A program made the position numbers and the translations under genes. From Chloroflexaceae bacterium (GTDB lineage Bacteria > Chloroflexota > Chloroflexia > Chloroflexales > Chloroflexaceae), in the NCBI GenBank assembly GCA_012034075.1, contig JAAURD010000012.1, positions 1-46,950 of the forward strand: a stretch of 46,950 nucleotides of DNA, in the 5' to 3' direction. Below the pieces are notes generated by a model, which ran no database searches, had not been told where the DNA came from, and saw only the letters and a list, made by a program, of their open reading frames with translations. Shown here piece by piece: positions 34,555-42,543 of the stretch; positions within the stretch are counted from its first letter, which is position 1; the number at the start of each line of letters is the position of its first letter.

Positions 34555-35238
34555 TTATGCACCATTGTTCATAGGGTTGTGATCGCGAGCCAAGTAGTAG
34601 GTCATGCTATGCAATACCGCGACCGGGTCGATATAACGCACCCAGACCCCCTCTGGAGCACGAACCGTAATGGGAGCATAATTTAAGATGGCATGCACAC
34701 CGGCGGCAACCAGCAAGTCTGTCACACCCTGTGCATAAATTGCTGGTACTGCCACAATCGCCATTTTAATATGATGGACTGGTACCACCGTTGCGATCTG
34801 TTCGCTGCTCAAAATCGTCAGGCCCGCAAATTCCTGACCACGCTTTGCTGGGTCGCTATCGAAGAGTGCCACAATCCGAATACCTTTGCTGCGAAACCCT
34901 TCATAACGCGCGATTGCTTGCCCCAGATGACCAACACCGACTAGTGCCACGGGCCAATCATGATGCAGACCAAGGATCCGTTCAATATGGTCCAGTAGCT
35001 TTTCAACATCATAGCCTATGCCCTGCTTGCCAAATTCACCAAAATACGAAAGGTCTTTGCGAATTTGCGCGGCGGTGACATTGATACGTTCACCCAATTC
35101 CTGGGATGAAACCGAATGAATGCCCTCTTGCAGGAGATAGCGCAAACTTCGTGCATAGAGTGGTAGCCGACGAATGACCACATCTGGTGGTTGTGTTTCA
35201 ATACGTTCCAACGTTTCCTCCGCTTTCCCGATATCCAT
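34555..35238 (-). CDS. rex: Redox-sensing transcriptional repressor Rex
   Basis: A 227-residue repressor that binds DNA when NAD+ dominates and is released by NADH, controlling fermentation and respiratory genes. The N-terminal winged helix covers about 15-85: [42 protein letters not shown] and [13 protein letters not shown]. The Rossmann domain follows with [19 protein letters not shown] and [10 protein letters not shown], and ends in the domain-swapped C-terminal helix near [10 protein letters not shown]. Length and motifs match the family throughout. The start at 35238 is taken from the family N-terminus; the ribosome site is weak. A strong promoter lies 155 bases upstream and two palindromes sit in the leader, so autoregulation is likely. 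Confidence 0.93.
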   Translation of the reverse strand: MDIGKAEETLERIETQPPDVVIRRLPLYARSLRYLLQEGIHSVSSQELGERINVTAAQIRKDLSYFGEFGKQGIGYDVEKLLDHIERILGLHHDWPVALVGVGHLGQAIARYEGFRSKGIRIVALFDSDPAKRGQEFAGLTILSSEQIATVVPVHHIKMAIVAVPAIYAQGVTDLLVAAGVHAILNYAPITVRAPEGVWVRYIDPVAVLHSMTYYLARDHNPMNNGA

Positions 35239-35301
35239 CGTGGTGTTCAGAACGATATCAGGACAGACTCTCTGTGCTTATGCTGTTTGTTTTGATCTTT
35301 T

Positions 35302-35353
35302 GTGTTGAGATCCAGGTGACAACACGAGTCGATGCTGTTTGACTCTCAAACAG
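35302..35353 (-). promoter_or_regulatory. Two palindromes in the rex leader, candidate operators
   Basis: CTGTTTGA-CTC-TCAAACAG (35335-35353) is a perfect 19-base palindrome, and GTGTTG-N12-CAACAC (35302-35325) lies beside it. Both are downstream of the rex promoter and upstream of the start codon. They resemble Rex boxes in having TGTT/AACA arms, but neither matches the classical TTGTGAAnnnnTTCACAA arrangement. Autoregulation by Rex is an inference. Confidence 0.4.
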
Positions 35354-35392
35354 AGACTGCGTCTTTTGAGCAGACACCTGGCATTATGCAAA

Positions 35393-35422
35393 AGTGTAGC
35401 ACCCGAATAGGTCTGCTGTCAA
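35393..35422 (-). promoter_or_regulatory. Promoter of rex
   Basis: On the minus strand a consensus TTGACA (35422-35417), 18-base spacer and TACACT (35398-35393), preceded by TG one base upstream (TGC-TACACT, extended -10). It gives a leader of about 150 bases and lies in the gap between tyrA and rex, so rex is not dependent on the tyrA operon. Confidence 0.65.
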
Positions 35423-35467
35423 GTGGCAGTATGTAACTATTCTGTAACTCTAAATGAATGGTGTGTT

Positions 35468-36442
35468 TCAGGAGGAGTCCTGATCGGGGTCAGTCGGCCG
35501 GCGCCGCAATCGCCTCGCCGCTGTTCTCCCGGGGTGGGAACCTGTTTGTTGCCCTGGATAATGGATTTCCGGCCGGTTAAGCCATGCATCACGTACCTGT
35601 TGCGCATGCAGAAAAAGGGTATTGAGATATGCCTCATCGCCCTGTTCAATATGATCACGGATATCGATCAGGATACCAATGGCATCATTGATCCAACGAT
35701 TGAGCGACGGAGCGTTGGTGAGGCAGATATCACGATGCATTGCCACATCGCCCGAAGCCAAGCGTGAAATATCGCGGAAACCGCTGGCGGCCAGATTAGC
35801 CATTTCATTCCAGGCTGGGCTCTGGCTGGTTGCCTCGACCAGCACTGTAGAGAGTAAAAAGGGCAGATGCGAGATACCTGCAACAAACGCATCATGTTCG
35901 TGGGGATCAATGTAGTAGGGGGTACTGCCAAGAGCTCGTACCAGTGCTTCTACTGTATTGAGTGCCGTTTGCTGTGCATGATTGGACGGGGTGAGGCAAT
36001 AGATAGCGCCTTGAAACAAATCGGCTTCGGCGGCTTCAGCCCCCGATTGCTCCTTTCCTGCCATCGGGTGACCACCGATAAAGCGGCTACTGTCTGGCAA
36101 CAGCGTCTTCGCCCAATCGCACACACTGGTTTTGGTGCTCGATGTATCGGTGATAACACTCTCGACTGGCAAGATAGGAGCCAGTTGCGCAAAGAGTGTC
36201 TGTACCTGTCGTACTGGTGTTGCTACAATCACCAATTGGGCATCAGCAACCGCTTCCTCCAGGGTTCGTGCTTCACGATCAATAGCCTTTCGCGCACGAG
36301 CCATCTTCGTTGCCATCTGCTGATAATCATAGCCTGTAATATGCACTTTATGAAAGGGTGATGTCTGAACCTGTGGCTGTTTGAGTGCAAGTCCCATCGA
36401 GGTACCAATTAAGCCCAGACCAAGAATGCTCATCGTTATCAT
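35468..36442 (-). CDS. tyrA: Prephenate dehydrogenase
   Basis: A 324-residue NAD-dependent enzyme that oxidatively decarboxylates prephenate to 4-hydroxyphenylpyruvate for tyrosine. NAD-binding loop ILGLGLIGTSMGLAL at 6-20, ITDTSSTK and RFIGGHPMAGKEQSG (substrate arginine and histidine region), and GISHLPFLLSTVL with the catalytic His. The C-terminal helical dimerisation domain follows. The last 30 residues (HPGRTAARRLRRRPTDPDQDSS and before) are basic and low in complexity and have no counterpart in typical members. The start at 36442 overlaps the stop of the membrane-protein gene (ATGA); ATG at 36433 is an alternative. It belongs with aroC, two genes upstream, in aromatic amino acid synthesis. 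No ACT domain is present. Confidence 0.93.
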   Translation of the reverse strand: MITMSILGLGLIGTSMGLALKQPQVQTSPFHKVHITGYDYQQMATKMARARKAIDREARTLEEAVADAQLVIVATPVRQVQTLFAQLAPILPVESVITDTSSTKTSVCDWAKTLLPDSSRFIGGHPMAGKEQSGAEAAEADLFQGAIYCLTPSNHAQQTALNTVEALVRALGSTPYYIDPHEHDAFVAGISHLPFLLSTVLVEATSQSPAWNEMANLAASGFRDISRLASGDVAMHRDICLTNAPSLNRWINDAIGILIDIRDHIEQGDEAYLNTLFLHAQQVRDAWLNRPEIHYPGQQTGSHPGRTAARRLRRRPTDPDQDSS

Positions 36443-37152
36443 GACCGTTCGGTCCCTTCAGCCTTCACCCGTGAAAGAAACAAAAGTTCGGCAATAAAGA
36501 TAATTAGTACGACTAAGAGGAGACTGATCCAATGAAATACGCCTAATCCTGCCAACACGGCAATGCATGCCAACAACAGACCGGCTTCATGGGCTTGCCG
36601 TCGCGCACGTCGTAGATCCAAACGGCGTGCCCGTTGCTGAAAGAGCTGTTGACTAGCAGCATAAATAAAAGGTAGCACAATGGCCGACGTACTCCAGAAC
36701 AACGCTACAATGATCAACCCATAGACTGGAAGATCGGGCAATGAAAGCAGCCATTGGCTTGGTGGTGGTACAAAGGCCAGTATATACAGGAGCAATGCTG
36801 TTCCTCCAACTCCCTGTAACGTGATACCCGATAAACCCATACGCTGTTCTAATGGAACAAACGTGAGCAATCCAGCCGTCATGACCAGCACATAAAAGAG
36901 CAACCGTTGCGGCGCTAACGGGTCTGGTTCGGCACGCAGATCAACCAAGAACAACAACAGCAATGCACCTACCCAGCACAGACCCGCCGAAAACGCCAGC
37001 AGCAAGGGTGATCGTGATACTGGTGGACTATTGGTGACCGGCTGTGACCGGCTGGAAACAGGTACCACGACTTTCCGACTCGTCGCTGCTCGTTGTCGCT
37101 GTTTAGAGGACTGTTTTGTCTGTCCCGATGCTCGTGCTGGTGGCATAGCCAT
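36439..37152 (-). CDS. Hypothetical membrane protein between aroC and tyrA
   Basis: I do not recognise this 237-residue protein. It has a basic, Ser/Arg/Gln-rich N-terminus (about 1-48), then six predicted helices: near 50-70, 83-103, 107-130, 142-165, and after a charged stretch (RARRLDLRRARRQAHE, about 173-188) 190-205 and 208-227. The charged Arg-rich stretch would be cytoplasmic. It begins 35 bases after aroC and its stop overlaps tyrA by four bases, so it is co-translated with the tyrosine-pathway gene. A role in exporting or importing aromatic compounds is possible only by position; it shows no transporter signature. Confidence 0.75.
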   Translation of the reverse strand: MAMPPARASGQTKQSSKQRQRAATSRKVVVPVSSRSQPVTNSPPVSRSPLLLAFSAGLCWVGALLLLFLVDLRAEPDPLAPQRLLFYVLVMTAGLLTFVPLEQRMGLSGITLQGVGGTALLLYILAFVPPPSQWLLSLPDLPVYGLIIVALFWSTSAIVLPFIYAASQQLFQQRARRLDLRRARRQAHEAGLLLACIAVLAGLGVFHWISLLLVVLIIFIAELLFLSRVKAEGTERS

Positions 37153-37187
37153 TTACTGTCGCTTCAGATAAACCACAAAGGCCCAAT

Positions 37188-38276
37188 CTATTCAGCCGAA
37201 GTCTGATGGAGACGGGCAACACGCTGGCGTAAGAGGTGATCAGCCAGCACAAGCGCCAGCATTGCTTCGGCGATAGGTACCAAACGCGGCAGCACCGTTG
37301 GGTCGTGGCGTCCTTTTACGACAATGGTCGCTGGTTCGCCCTGACGATTGACCGTTTGCTGTGGTTGGGCAATCGACGCAGGCGGTTTGGCCGCCAACCG
37401 GACTACGATCTCTTCTCCTGTACTAATTCCGCCCAAAATTCCCCCATGATGATTGGTTGCGGTCGTAATACGTCCATCTTCACCTGGTAAAAAGGGATCG
37501 TTATGGATTGAACCAGTCATCTGAGCAGCATCAAAACCTTCACCGAGCTCAACCCCCTTAATTGCGGGAATACTAAACATTGCCTTGCCAATATCGGCCT
37601 GCAACTTATCAAAAACCGGTTCACCCAGACCTGGTGGCACCCCACGAGCCCGCACTTCGACAATACCGCCGAGTGAATCAAGATCACGCCGTACCTGGTC
37701 AACTCGTTCAATCATCCGAAGTGCTATCGTAGCATCTGGGCAACGCATAATATTCCGCTCAATTTCTGTTTCGTCAATGACCTGGGCCCGTAAATCGCCC
37801 ATCGCCAACGTATAGGCAATAATACGAACACCTTCGGTAGCAAGCAACTGTTTGGCGATAGCACCACCTGCTACACGCCCAATTGTTTCACGCGCACTGC
37901 TACGACCACCACCGCGCCAATCACGAATACCATATTTCATATCCCAGGTATAATCGGCATGACCTGGCCGGTAGAGGTCTTTAATCGCCTCATAATGGGC
38001 CGGCTTTGCATCCATATTCATCACCAGCATACTAATCGGTGTGCCCGTCGTCTGCCCTTCAAAAACACCTGAGAGCAATTGTACAGCGTCTGCTTCCTGA
38101 CGCGTTGAACTTACCCGACTCTGGCCTACCCGCCGACGATTGAGTTCATGTTGAATCATCTCAGTCGTTATCGGTAAACCAGCGGGACAACCATCAACCG
38201 TGCAGCCGACCGCCGGCCCATGTGATTCGCCCCAGGTCGTTAATCGAAAAAGGTGACCAAAACTGTTTCCCGGCAT
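37188..38276 (-). CDS. aroC: Chorismate synthase
   Basis: A 362-residue FMN-dependent enzyme that makes chorismate from 5-enolpyruvylshikimate-3-phosphate, the last common step of aromatic amino acid synthesis. Signatures: [20 protein letters not shown] (12-31), [58 protein letters not shown] and [15 protein letters not shown]. These include the FMN- and phosphate-binding Arg and His residues. Length is normal. The ATG at 38276 lies five bases after the stop of the TPR-protein gene, and that upstream gene is the start of the operon TPR protein-aroC-membrane protein-tyrA. Confidence 0.96.
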   Translation of the reverse strand: MPGNSFGHLFRLTTWGESHGPAVGCTVDGCPAGLPITTEMIQHELNRRRVGQSRVSSTRQEADAVQLLSGVFEGQTTGTPISMLVMNMDAKPAHYEAIKDLYRPGHADYTWDMKYGIRDWRGGGRSSARETIGRVAGGAIAKQLLATEGVRIIAYTLAMGDLRAQVIDETEIERNIMRCPDATIALRMIERVDQVRRDLDSLGGIVEVRARGVPPGLGEPVFDKLQADIGKAMFSIPAIKGVELGEGFDAAQMTGSIHNDPFLPGEDGRITTATNHHGGILGGISTGEEIVVRLAAKPPASIAQPQQTVNRQGEPATIVVKGRHDPTVLPRLVPIAEAMLALVLADHLLRQRVARLHQTSAE

Positions 38277-38280
38277 AATC

Positions 38281-38679
38281 TTATGATCCCTGTGCTTCTT
38301 TAGCGGCCTCTATCTTGACATCAAGCAAGGCCAGACTTTGCTGTACGCGAGGGTTATTGTTTGAAAGTGCGAGCGCTTTATTCATTGATTTTCGTGCATC
38401 ATCAAAACGGCCCAGTTCGGCATACGCCAGTCCCACTGCATGATGATAGTTGGGGTCTTCCGGACTCTGAATCAATGCTGCTTCCCACTCTTTTGATGCC
38501 ATATACCAGTATCCCTTTTTGCCTAGATGCGAGCCATTTCGGTAATGTACGGTATGATCGCGAAATGGTACGACTTCCTTCGTCGTTTTTTCAGAAAGCA
38601 AACGGCGTTTGGGACCGATATAGTCGCTGATACTAAAGATGGTTAAGAACAGCTGGATCAACGGTGGCACCAGTGACAC
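38281..38679 (-). CDS. TPR/zinc-ribbon membrane protein, C-terminal part (frame-broken)
   Basis: The 132-residue end of the gene that starts at 39692. It opens with a hydrophobic stretch ([18 protein letters not shown]), which is the second half of a membrane helix whose first half ends the other fragment, then a soluble tail with a TPR pair ([47 protein letters not shown]). The only start is a GTG at 38679 inside the other frame, without a ribosome site. Adding one G to the CTGTGTC at the junction gives [15 protein letters not shown] in one frame and a 470-residue protein. Confidence 0.7.
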   Translation of the reverse strand: MSLVPPLIQLFLTIFSISDYIGPKRRLLSEKTTKEVVPFRDHTVHYRNGSHLGKKGYWYMASKEWEAALIQSPEDPNYHHAVGLAYAELGRFDDARKSMNKALALSNNNPRVQQSLALLDVKIEAAKEAQGS

Positions 38680-39692
38680 AGGGTAATCGTGCCAATGGCC
38701 GATGTTACTCCCATGCGAGCGTCATCGAGTTGATCCGCTGGCATTGCACTAGCAAAGTCTGGTGATGATGTCACCAGCGAAAAAAACAACTCGACCAGAA
38801 CAATCTGCAAAACAAATATGAGCAGTGCAAGCCCAAGGTTTAGCAGGAGCGACAACCAGTTCAGAATGTAGGCCCAGAGTTGCCGTTTGAGCAAACCCAT
38901 CCCAATGATAATCGAGAAAATCGGTGTGATCAGACATGGTAACATGCTCGATATAACGTTCCCTATCGATGGCGTATCAGCAGTTGCTGCCATCTCTGGG
39001 GATATTTCAACTTGCGATAGAGTGTATGCAGCGAAGCCAATCACACCAAGCGTCATCAACAATGGTAAAACCCCGCCGATAATCCAGAGCACACCCAGAA
39101 TCATCAGCATGGGTGAGCGCCCCGGTTCGGGCGGATAGCGTACACGGAGCTTTTTAAAACAATTCGGGCAGGTACGCTGTGCTTCGGTTACCAGTTGTCC
39201 ACATGAAGGACATGCATGGGTCAGTAAGGCTTCATCGCTCTCATCTGGTGCATCTGTGGCTGCGGCAGGGCCGGCTGCTGCTGGCTGTTTCGCTGATTCC
39301 GATGCTGGTGCGAGTGCAACTGTCGGCCCCGTTGCGGCTGGCTGTTGCGCCGGTTCTGGCGTCGCGGGTGCAGCAGGCTGTGGCGTTGCGGGCGTGGCTT
39401 CTGTTGATGGGGTACTGCTCTCGGTACTGGACGTCGGGGCCGGTGGCAGGTGTTGTGCATTGAGCAACTCCAACCCGCGCAACGCATGGGTACTACTTGG
39501 ATTCAACGTCAGTACATTTTCCAGACAGACGCGTTTATCTTCGGGGGTCTCAACCAGACTCGATATCCACAGCCAGGCCAGTTCATTGCGGTCATCTTCT
39601 TCGACCACCTGCGTCAATAGCTTCAGTGCCTCTTCACGCTGACCAGCTTTGGCCGCATCTATTCCCTGTTTCAGCAGCTCTCGGGTACCCAC
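38658..39692 (-). CDS. TPR/zinc-ribbon membrane protein, N-terminal part (frame-broken)
   Basis: A 344-residue fragment of a protein with an unusual order of parts. Helical TPR-like repeats (about 5-78), a Pro/Ala/Thr/Gln-rich linker (82-155), a zinc ribbon with Cys161, Cys164, Cys175 and Cys178 (CPSCG ... CPNC), then membrane helices near 194-218, 245-265 and 272-300. The last residues CHWCHR before the stop are not family-like. GTG at 39692 is the start, with AGGAGG six bases upstream. TPR-plus-zinc-ribbon membrane proteins of this type are frequent in Chloroflexota but have no assigned function. It heads the aroC-tyrA operon. Confidence 0.75.
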   Translation of the reverse strand: MGTRELLKQGIDAAKAGQREEALKLLTQVVEEDDRNELAWLWISSLVETPEDKRVCLENVLTLNPSSTHALRGLELLNAQHLPPAPTSSTESSTPSTEATPATPQPAAPATPEPAQQPAATGPTVALAPASESAKQPAAAGPAAATDAPDESDEALLTHACPSCGQLVTEAQRTCPNCFKKLRVRYPPEPGRSPMLMILGVLWIIGGVLPLLMTLGVIGFAAYTLSQVEISPEMAATADTPSIGNVISSMLPCLITPIFSIIIGMGLLKRQLWAYILNWLSLLLNLGLALLIFVLQIVLVELFFSLVTSSPDFASAMPADQLDDARMGVTSAIGTITLCHWCHR

Positions 39693-39742
39693 CCCACACC
39701 TCCTGAAATTGGTCTCCTGTTTGTATCAGAATCTCTTGTCTC

Positions 39743-41047
39743 TTATGATACCAGGGACAACAAAGAACGCTTAGATGATGCTGATGCCTGGGTCCAGGTC
39801 CCCTCAAAGCGCCAGTCACTCATCATCCAGGCACGAAAGACAGTTTTATAGGTCATCATGGTCTGACGCGCAATCTCTGGCCAGTTATAACGCGTCTGGA
39901 TGTCATTGATCGCATTGATAGTCAATGCACGTGCCCAGTCCTGATTTTGAAACGTCATAATCAATGCCCTGGCAAGATCATGGGTATCACCAGGTTCAAC
40001 GGTCAGACCCGTTTCATGCGAACGGATTACCTCGCGCAGACCTCCTGTGCGGGCAACAATCACGGGACATCCAGCTGCACTCGCTTCCAGGGCTACAATG
40101 CCAAAGGGTTCATACAACGACGGAAAGACGGCTGCATCAGCCGTGTGATATAGTCGAGTACGATCCTCGTCTGAGATGAACCCGGCGAAATGAACGCGCT
40201 CGCTGATCCCAAGTGCTTCGGCCTGTCTTTTGAGATCGTCAATCGAGGGTCCCCGACCGGCAATAACAACACGCACCGGTACCTGTTGTAACACATCTGG
40301 TAATGCATCGATTAGTACATGGAGACCCTTTTCATAGACCACTCGACCAATAAAAAAGGCCATGAACTCGTCATCAGCGACAAAACGACGACGAAATGCC
40401 TGTCGTTCAGCTACATTGTCAAACGGATTTTCGGGAAGATAGACCCCATTCGGAATAATGTCAATCTTGTCTGCTGGTACCTGAAAATAATCTTGGATTT
40501 GCTGCTGCATAAATGCAGAACAAACAATGATGCGCCAGGCTTCATAGCTCAGCTGCCATTCCTGATGCTCGATCTGATGACCATGCTCACCATGGATCAT
40601 TCCACGCCCACGTCCACGTTCGGTTGCATGAATAGTCGCAATCAGCGGAATATGCCAGTATTGTTTCAGTGTCATGCCCGATAGTGTCGTCAACCAGTCA
40701 TGTGTATGAATAAGATCAAAAGGACCGGTCTGTTCAACGAACTGCAAGGCCGTATGCACGAAACGGATATTTTGTTCCGCAACAAACGCGGGACCGGGGG
40801 CATTGGCTAAGAAACCATCGCCAGGAGCCGGTAATGGCGGAACACGGACAATACGAACGAATGGTGCAATCAGTTCATGCTCTTGACCATCACCGAGCAA
40901 CGGTGTCATAACCGTAACATCAACGCCTTCATGGGCCAGTGCCGGCACCAGGTCGGCAACATGCTTGCCCAAACCACCAATCAAGTATGGTGGATACTCC
41001 CAAGAAAGCATTAAAACACGCAATGGTCGAGATTCGTCGGATTGCAT
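39743..41047 (-). CDS. GT4-type glycosyltransferase, glycogen-synthase-like
   Basis: A 434-residue retaining glycosyltransferase with two Rossmann domains. The N-terminal domain contains RVLMLSWEYPPYLIGGLGKHVADLVPAL, the donor-acceptor KxGG-like (IGGLG) loop typical of glycogen synthases and related GT4 enzymes, and HTHDWLT. The C-terminal domain has FFIGRVVYEKGLHVLIDALP, VIAGRGP and the E-x7-E motif in SLYEPFGIVALEASAAG. It is shorter than GlgA of E. coli (477) and closer to the actinobacterial GlgM/GT4 type. It sits in one strand with two glgC-like genes, so using ADP-glucose to extend glucan is the likely job; whether the acceptor is glucan or maltose-1-phosphate is not decided. AAGGA lies before the ATG. 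Confidence 0.87.
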   Translation of the reverse strand: MQSDESRPLRVLMLSWEYPPYLIGGLGKHVADLVPALAHEGVDVTVMTPLLGDGQEHELIAPFVRIVRVPPLPAPGDGFLANAPGPAFVAEQNIRFVHTALQFVEQTGPFDLIHTHDWLTTLSGMTLKQYWHIPLIATIHATERGRGRGMIHGEHGHQIEHQEWQLSYEAWRIIVCSAFMQQQIQDYFQVPADKIDIIPNGVYLPENPFDNVAERQAFRRRFVADDEFMAFFIGRVVYEKGLHVLIDALPDVLQQVPVRVVIAGRGPSIDDLKRQAEALGISERVHFAGFISDEDRTRLYHTADAAVFPSLYEPFGIVALEASAAGCPVIVARTGGLREVIRSHETGLTVEPGDTHDLARALIMTFQNQDWARALTINAINDIQTRYNWPEIARQTMMTYKTVFRAWMMSDWRFEGTWTQASASSKRSLLSLVS

Positions 41048-41191
41048 CGGTGATTCCTTTCATTGATCAACAAACACCACCATACCAGAGAGCATACCAT
41101 TGACTGTGCTCAATGCTATCTGGTTATGATGGTGGTTACCTGTTCTGCTCATCGGATTGTAAAACGTAGGATAACACATTCAGTTTGCACG

Positions 41192-41222
41192 TAGGGAAAG
41201 ACTGGCCCTGGTGCTTTCCCTA
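41192..41222 (-). terminator. Hairpin downstream of the glgC-like gene
   Basis: TAGGGAAAG (41192-41200) and CTTTCCCTA (41214-41222) are a perfect nine-base inverted repeat around 13 bases, 37 bases past the stop of the 41259-42503 gene. There is no U tract in that direction, so it may attenuate rather than end transcription before the glycosyltransferase gene. An extended -10, TGG-TATGCT, lies beyond it at 41099-41091 and may give that gene its own promoter. Confidence 0.4.
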
Positions 41223-41258
41223 TGTTCTGCAATCATTTCTTCAAAAGGACGTAAAGAC

Positions 41259-42503
41259 CTAGCCGATAGTGGCACCACTGCCAACGGCTCGTTCAACACC
41301 AAAAGCCTGTTCACCAGTGCGGGGACGAATCACCACGTTCCGACCAATGCGGGCTTGTGCCGGTATCGTTGTCCGGGCACCGACCAAGGTCAAACCAGTG
41401 TTCAAGCTACTGTACGCTTCGGTATTGGGCGTATTATCTTCCCCCATGCCAACCATGGCTTCAGCCCCGATCCGTACATCTTCATCAATGACACAACGAT
41501 CAACCTCAGCTCCTGGACCAATCCAGGCATTGTGCAGAATAATCGAATCACGCACGGTTGCCCCAGGGCTAATCACCGCTCCGGGCGAAATCACCGAACG
41601 CGACACCGTACCTTGAACACGGCAGCCATCACTGAGCAGGCTATTCTCAAGGTTCGCGGTTGCGGCAATTTCGACACCAGGCAACTGGGCACTGGTAGTA
41701 TGGATCACCCACTCTGGATCATAGAGATCGAGTGCGGGTGTTTCGGCCAGTAGCCCCATATTGGCTTCGTAATAGGCCTGTACTGTGCCAACATCTACCC
41801 AATATCCCTGAAAGTTATAGGCATACGCATTGACTTTGCCAATGAGGTTGGGCAGCAGTTCACGACCAAAGCTTACTTCACGGCCGCGATTCAGCAGATC
41901 GATCAGGAACTCCTTATTGAAGGCATAAATGCCCATTGATGCCAGACTGCTGCTGGTTCGGCGTGGTTTTTCCACAAAGCTACTGATATTGCCATTGGCA
42001 TCTACCGAAACGATGCCATAGCGATAGGCCTCATGCGGGCTCACACTATGCACACCCAGGGTAATATCAGCCTGACGCTCCTGGTGTAATTGCAGCAGCG
42101 GACGATAATCCATCTTATAAATATGATCGCTTGCGAGAATTAAGACCGTATCAACAGATTGATCTTCAATAAATTCAAGGTTGTAGCGAATGGCATCAGC
42201 GGTGCCTCTTTGCCAGCCACCACCTTCGGGCGTAGGAGAGGGATGCATAATGCGCAAACCGCCCTGAGTACGGTCAAGATCCCAAGGGCTTCCGACGCCA
42301 AGATGGGCCTGGAGTGAACGCGGTTGATATTGGGTGAGCATGCCCACATTATAGATGCCTGAGTTGACACAGTTTGAAAGGGTAAAATCGACAATACGGA
42401 ACTTCCCGCCAAATGGAAGGGCAGCACCAGCCCGTCGGGCCGTTAAGACACTCAGTTGCGGTGATTCACCACCGGCCATGATCAATGCAAGTGTACGTAT
42501 CAT
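41259..42503 (-). CDS. Glucose-1-phosphate adenylyltransferase-like protein with degenerate nucleotide loop
   Basis: A 414-residue homologue of GlgC, which makes ADP-glucose for glycogen synthesis. The fold is complete: nucleotidyltransferase domain ([34 protein letters not shown] with the metal Asp, [15 protein letters not shown]) and a C-terminal left-handed beta-helix. The key signature is damaged, however: where GlgC has GGxGTRL this protein reads GGESPQL (11-17), and where GlgC has RAKPAVPFGG it reads RAGAALPFGG. The arginine and lysine that act in catalysis and ATP binding are thus absent, while the neighbour at 42544 retains both. I infer a non-catalytic, regulatory subunit, comparable in logic to GlgD in Firmicutes. 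GGA precedes the ATG. Only 40 bases separate it from the upstream intact copy. Confidence 0.88.
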   Translation of the reverse strand: MIRTLALIMAGGESPQLSVLTARRAGAALPFGGKFRIVDFTLSNCVNSGIYNVGMLTQYQPRSLQAHLGVGSPWDLDRTQGGLRIMHPSPTPEGGGWQRGTADAIRYNLEFIEDQSVDTVLILASDHIYKMDYRPLLQLHQERQADITLGVHSVSPHEAYRYGIVSVDANGNISSFVEKPRRTSSSLASMGIYAFNKEFLIDLLNRGREVSFGRELLPNLIGKVNAYAYNFQGYWVDVGTVQAYYEANMGLLAETPALDLYDPEWVIHTTSAQLPGVEIAATANLENSLLSDGCRVQGTVSRSVISPGAVISPGATVRDSIILHNAWIGPGAEVDRCVIDEDVRIGAEAMVGMGEDNTPNTEAYSSLNTGLTLVGARTTIPAQARIGRNVVIRPRTGEQAFGVERAVGSGATIG

Positions 42504-42543
42504 TCATCAGTCCTTACTTTTCATTTCAAGCCTTGTGCCATCC

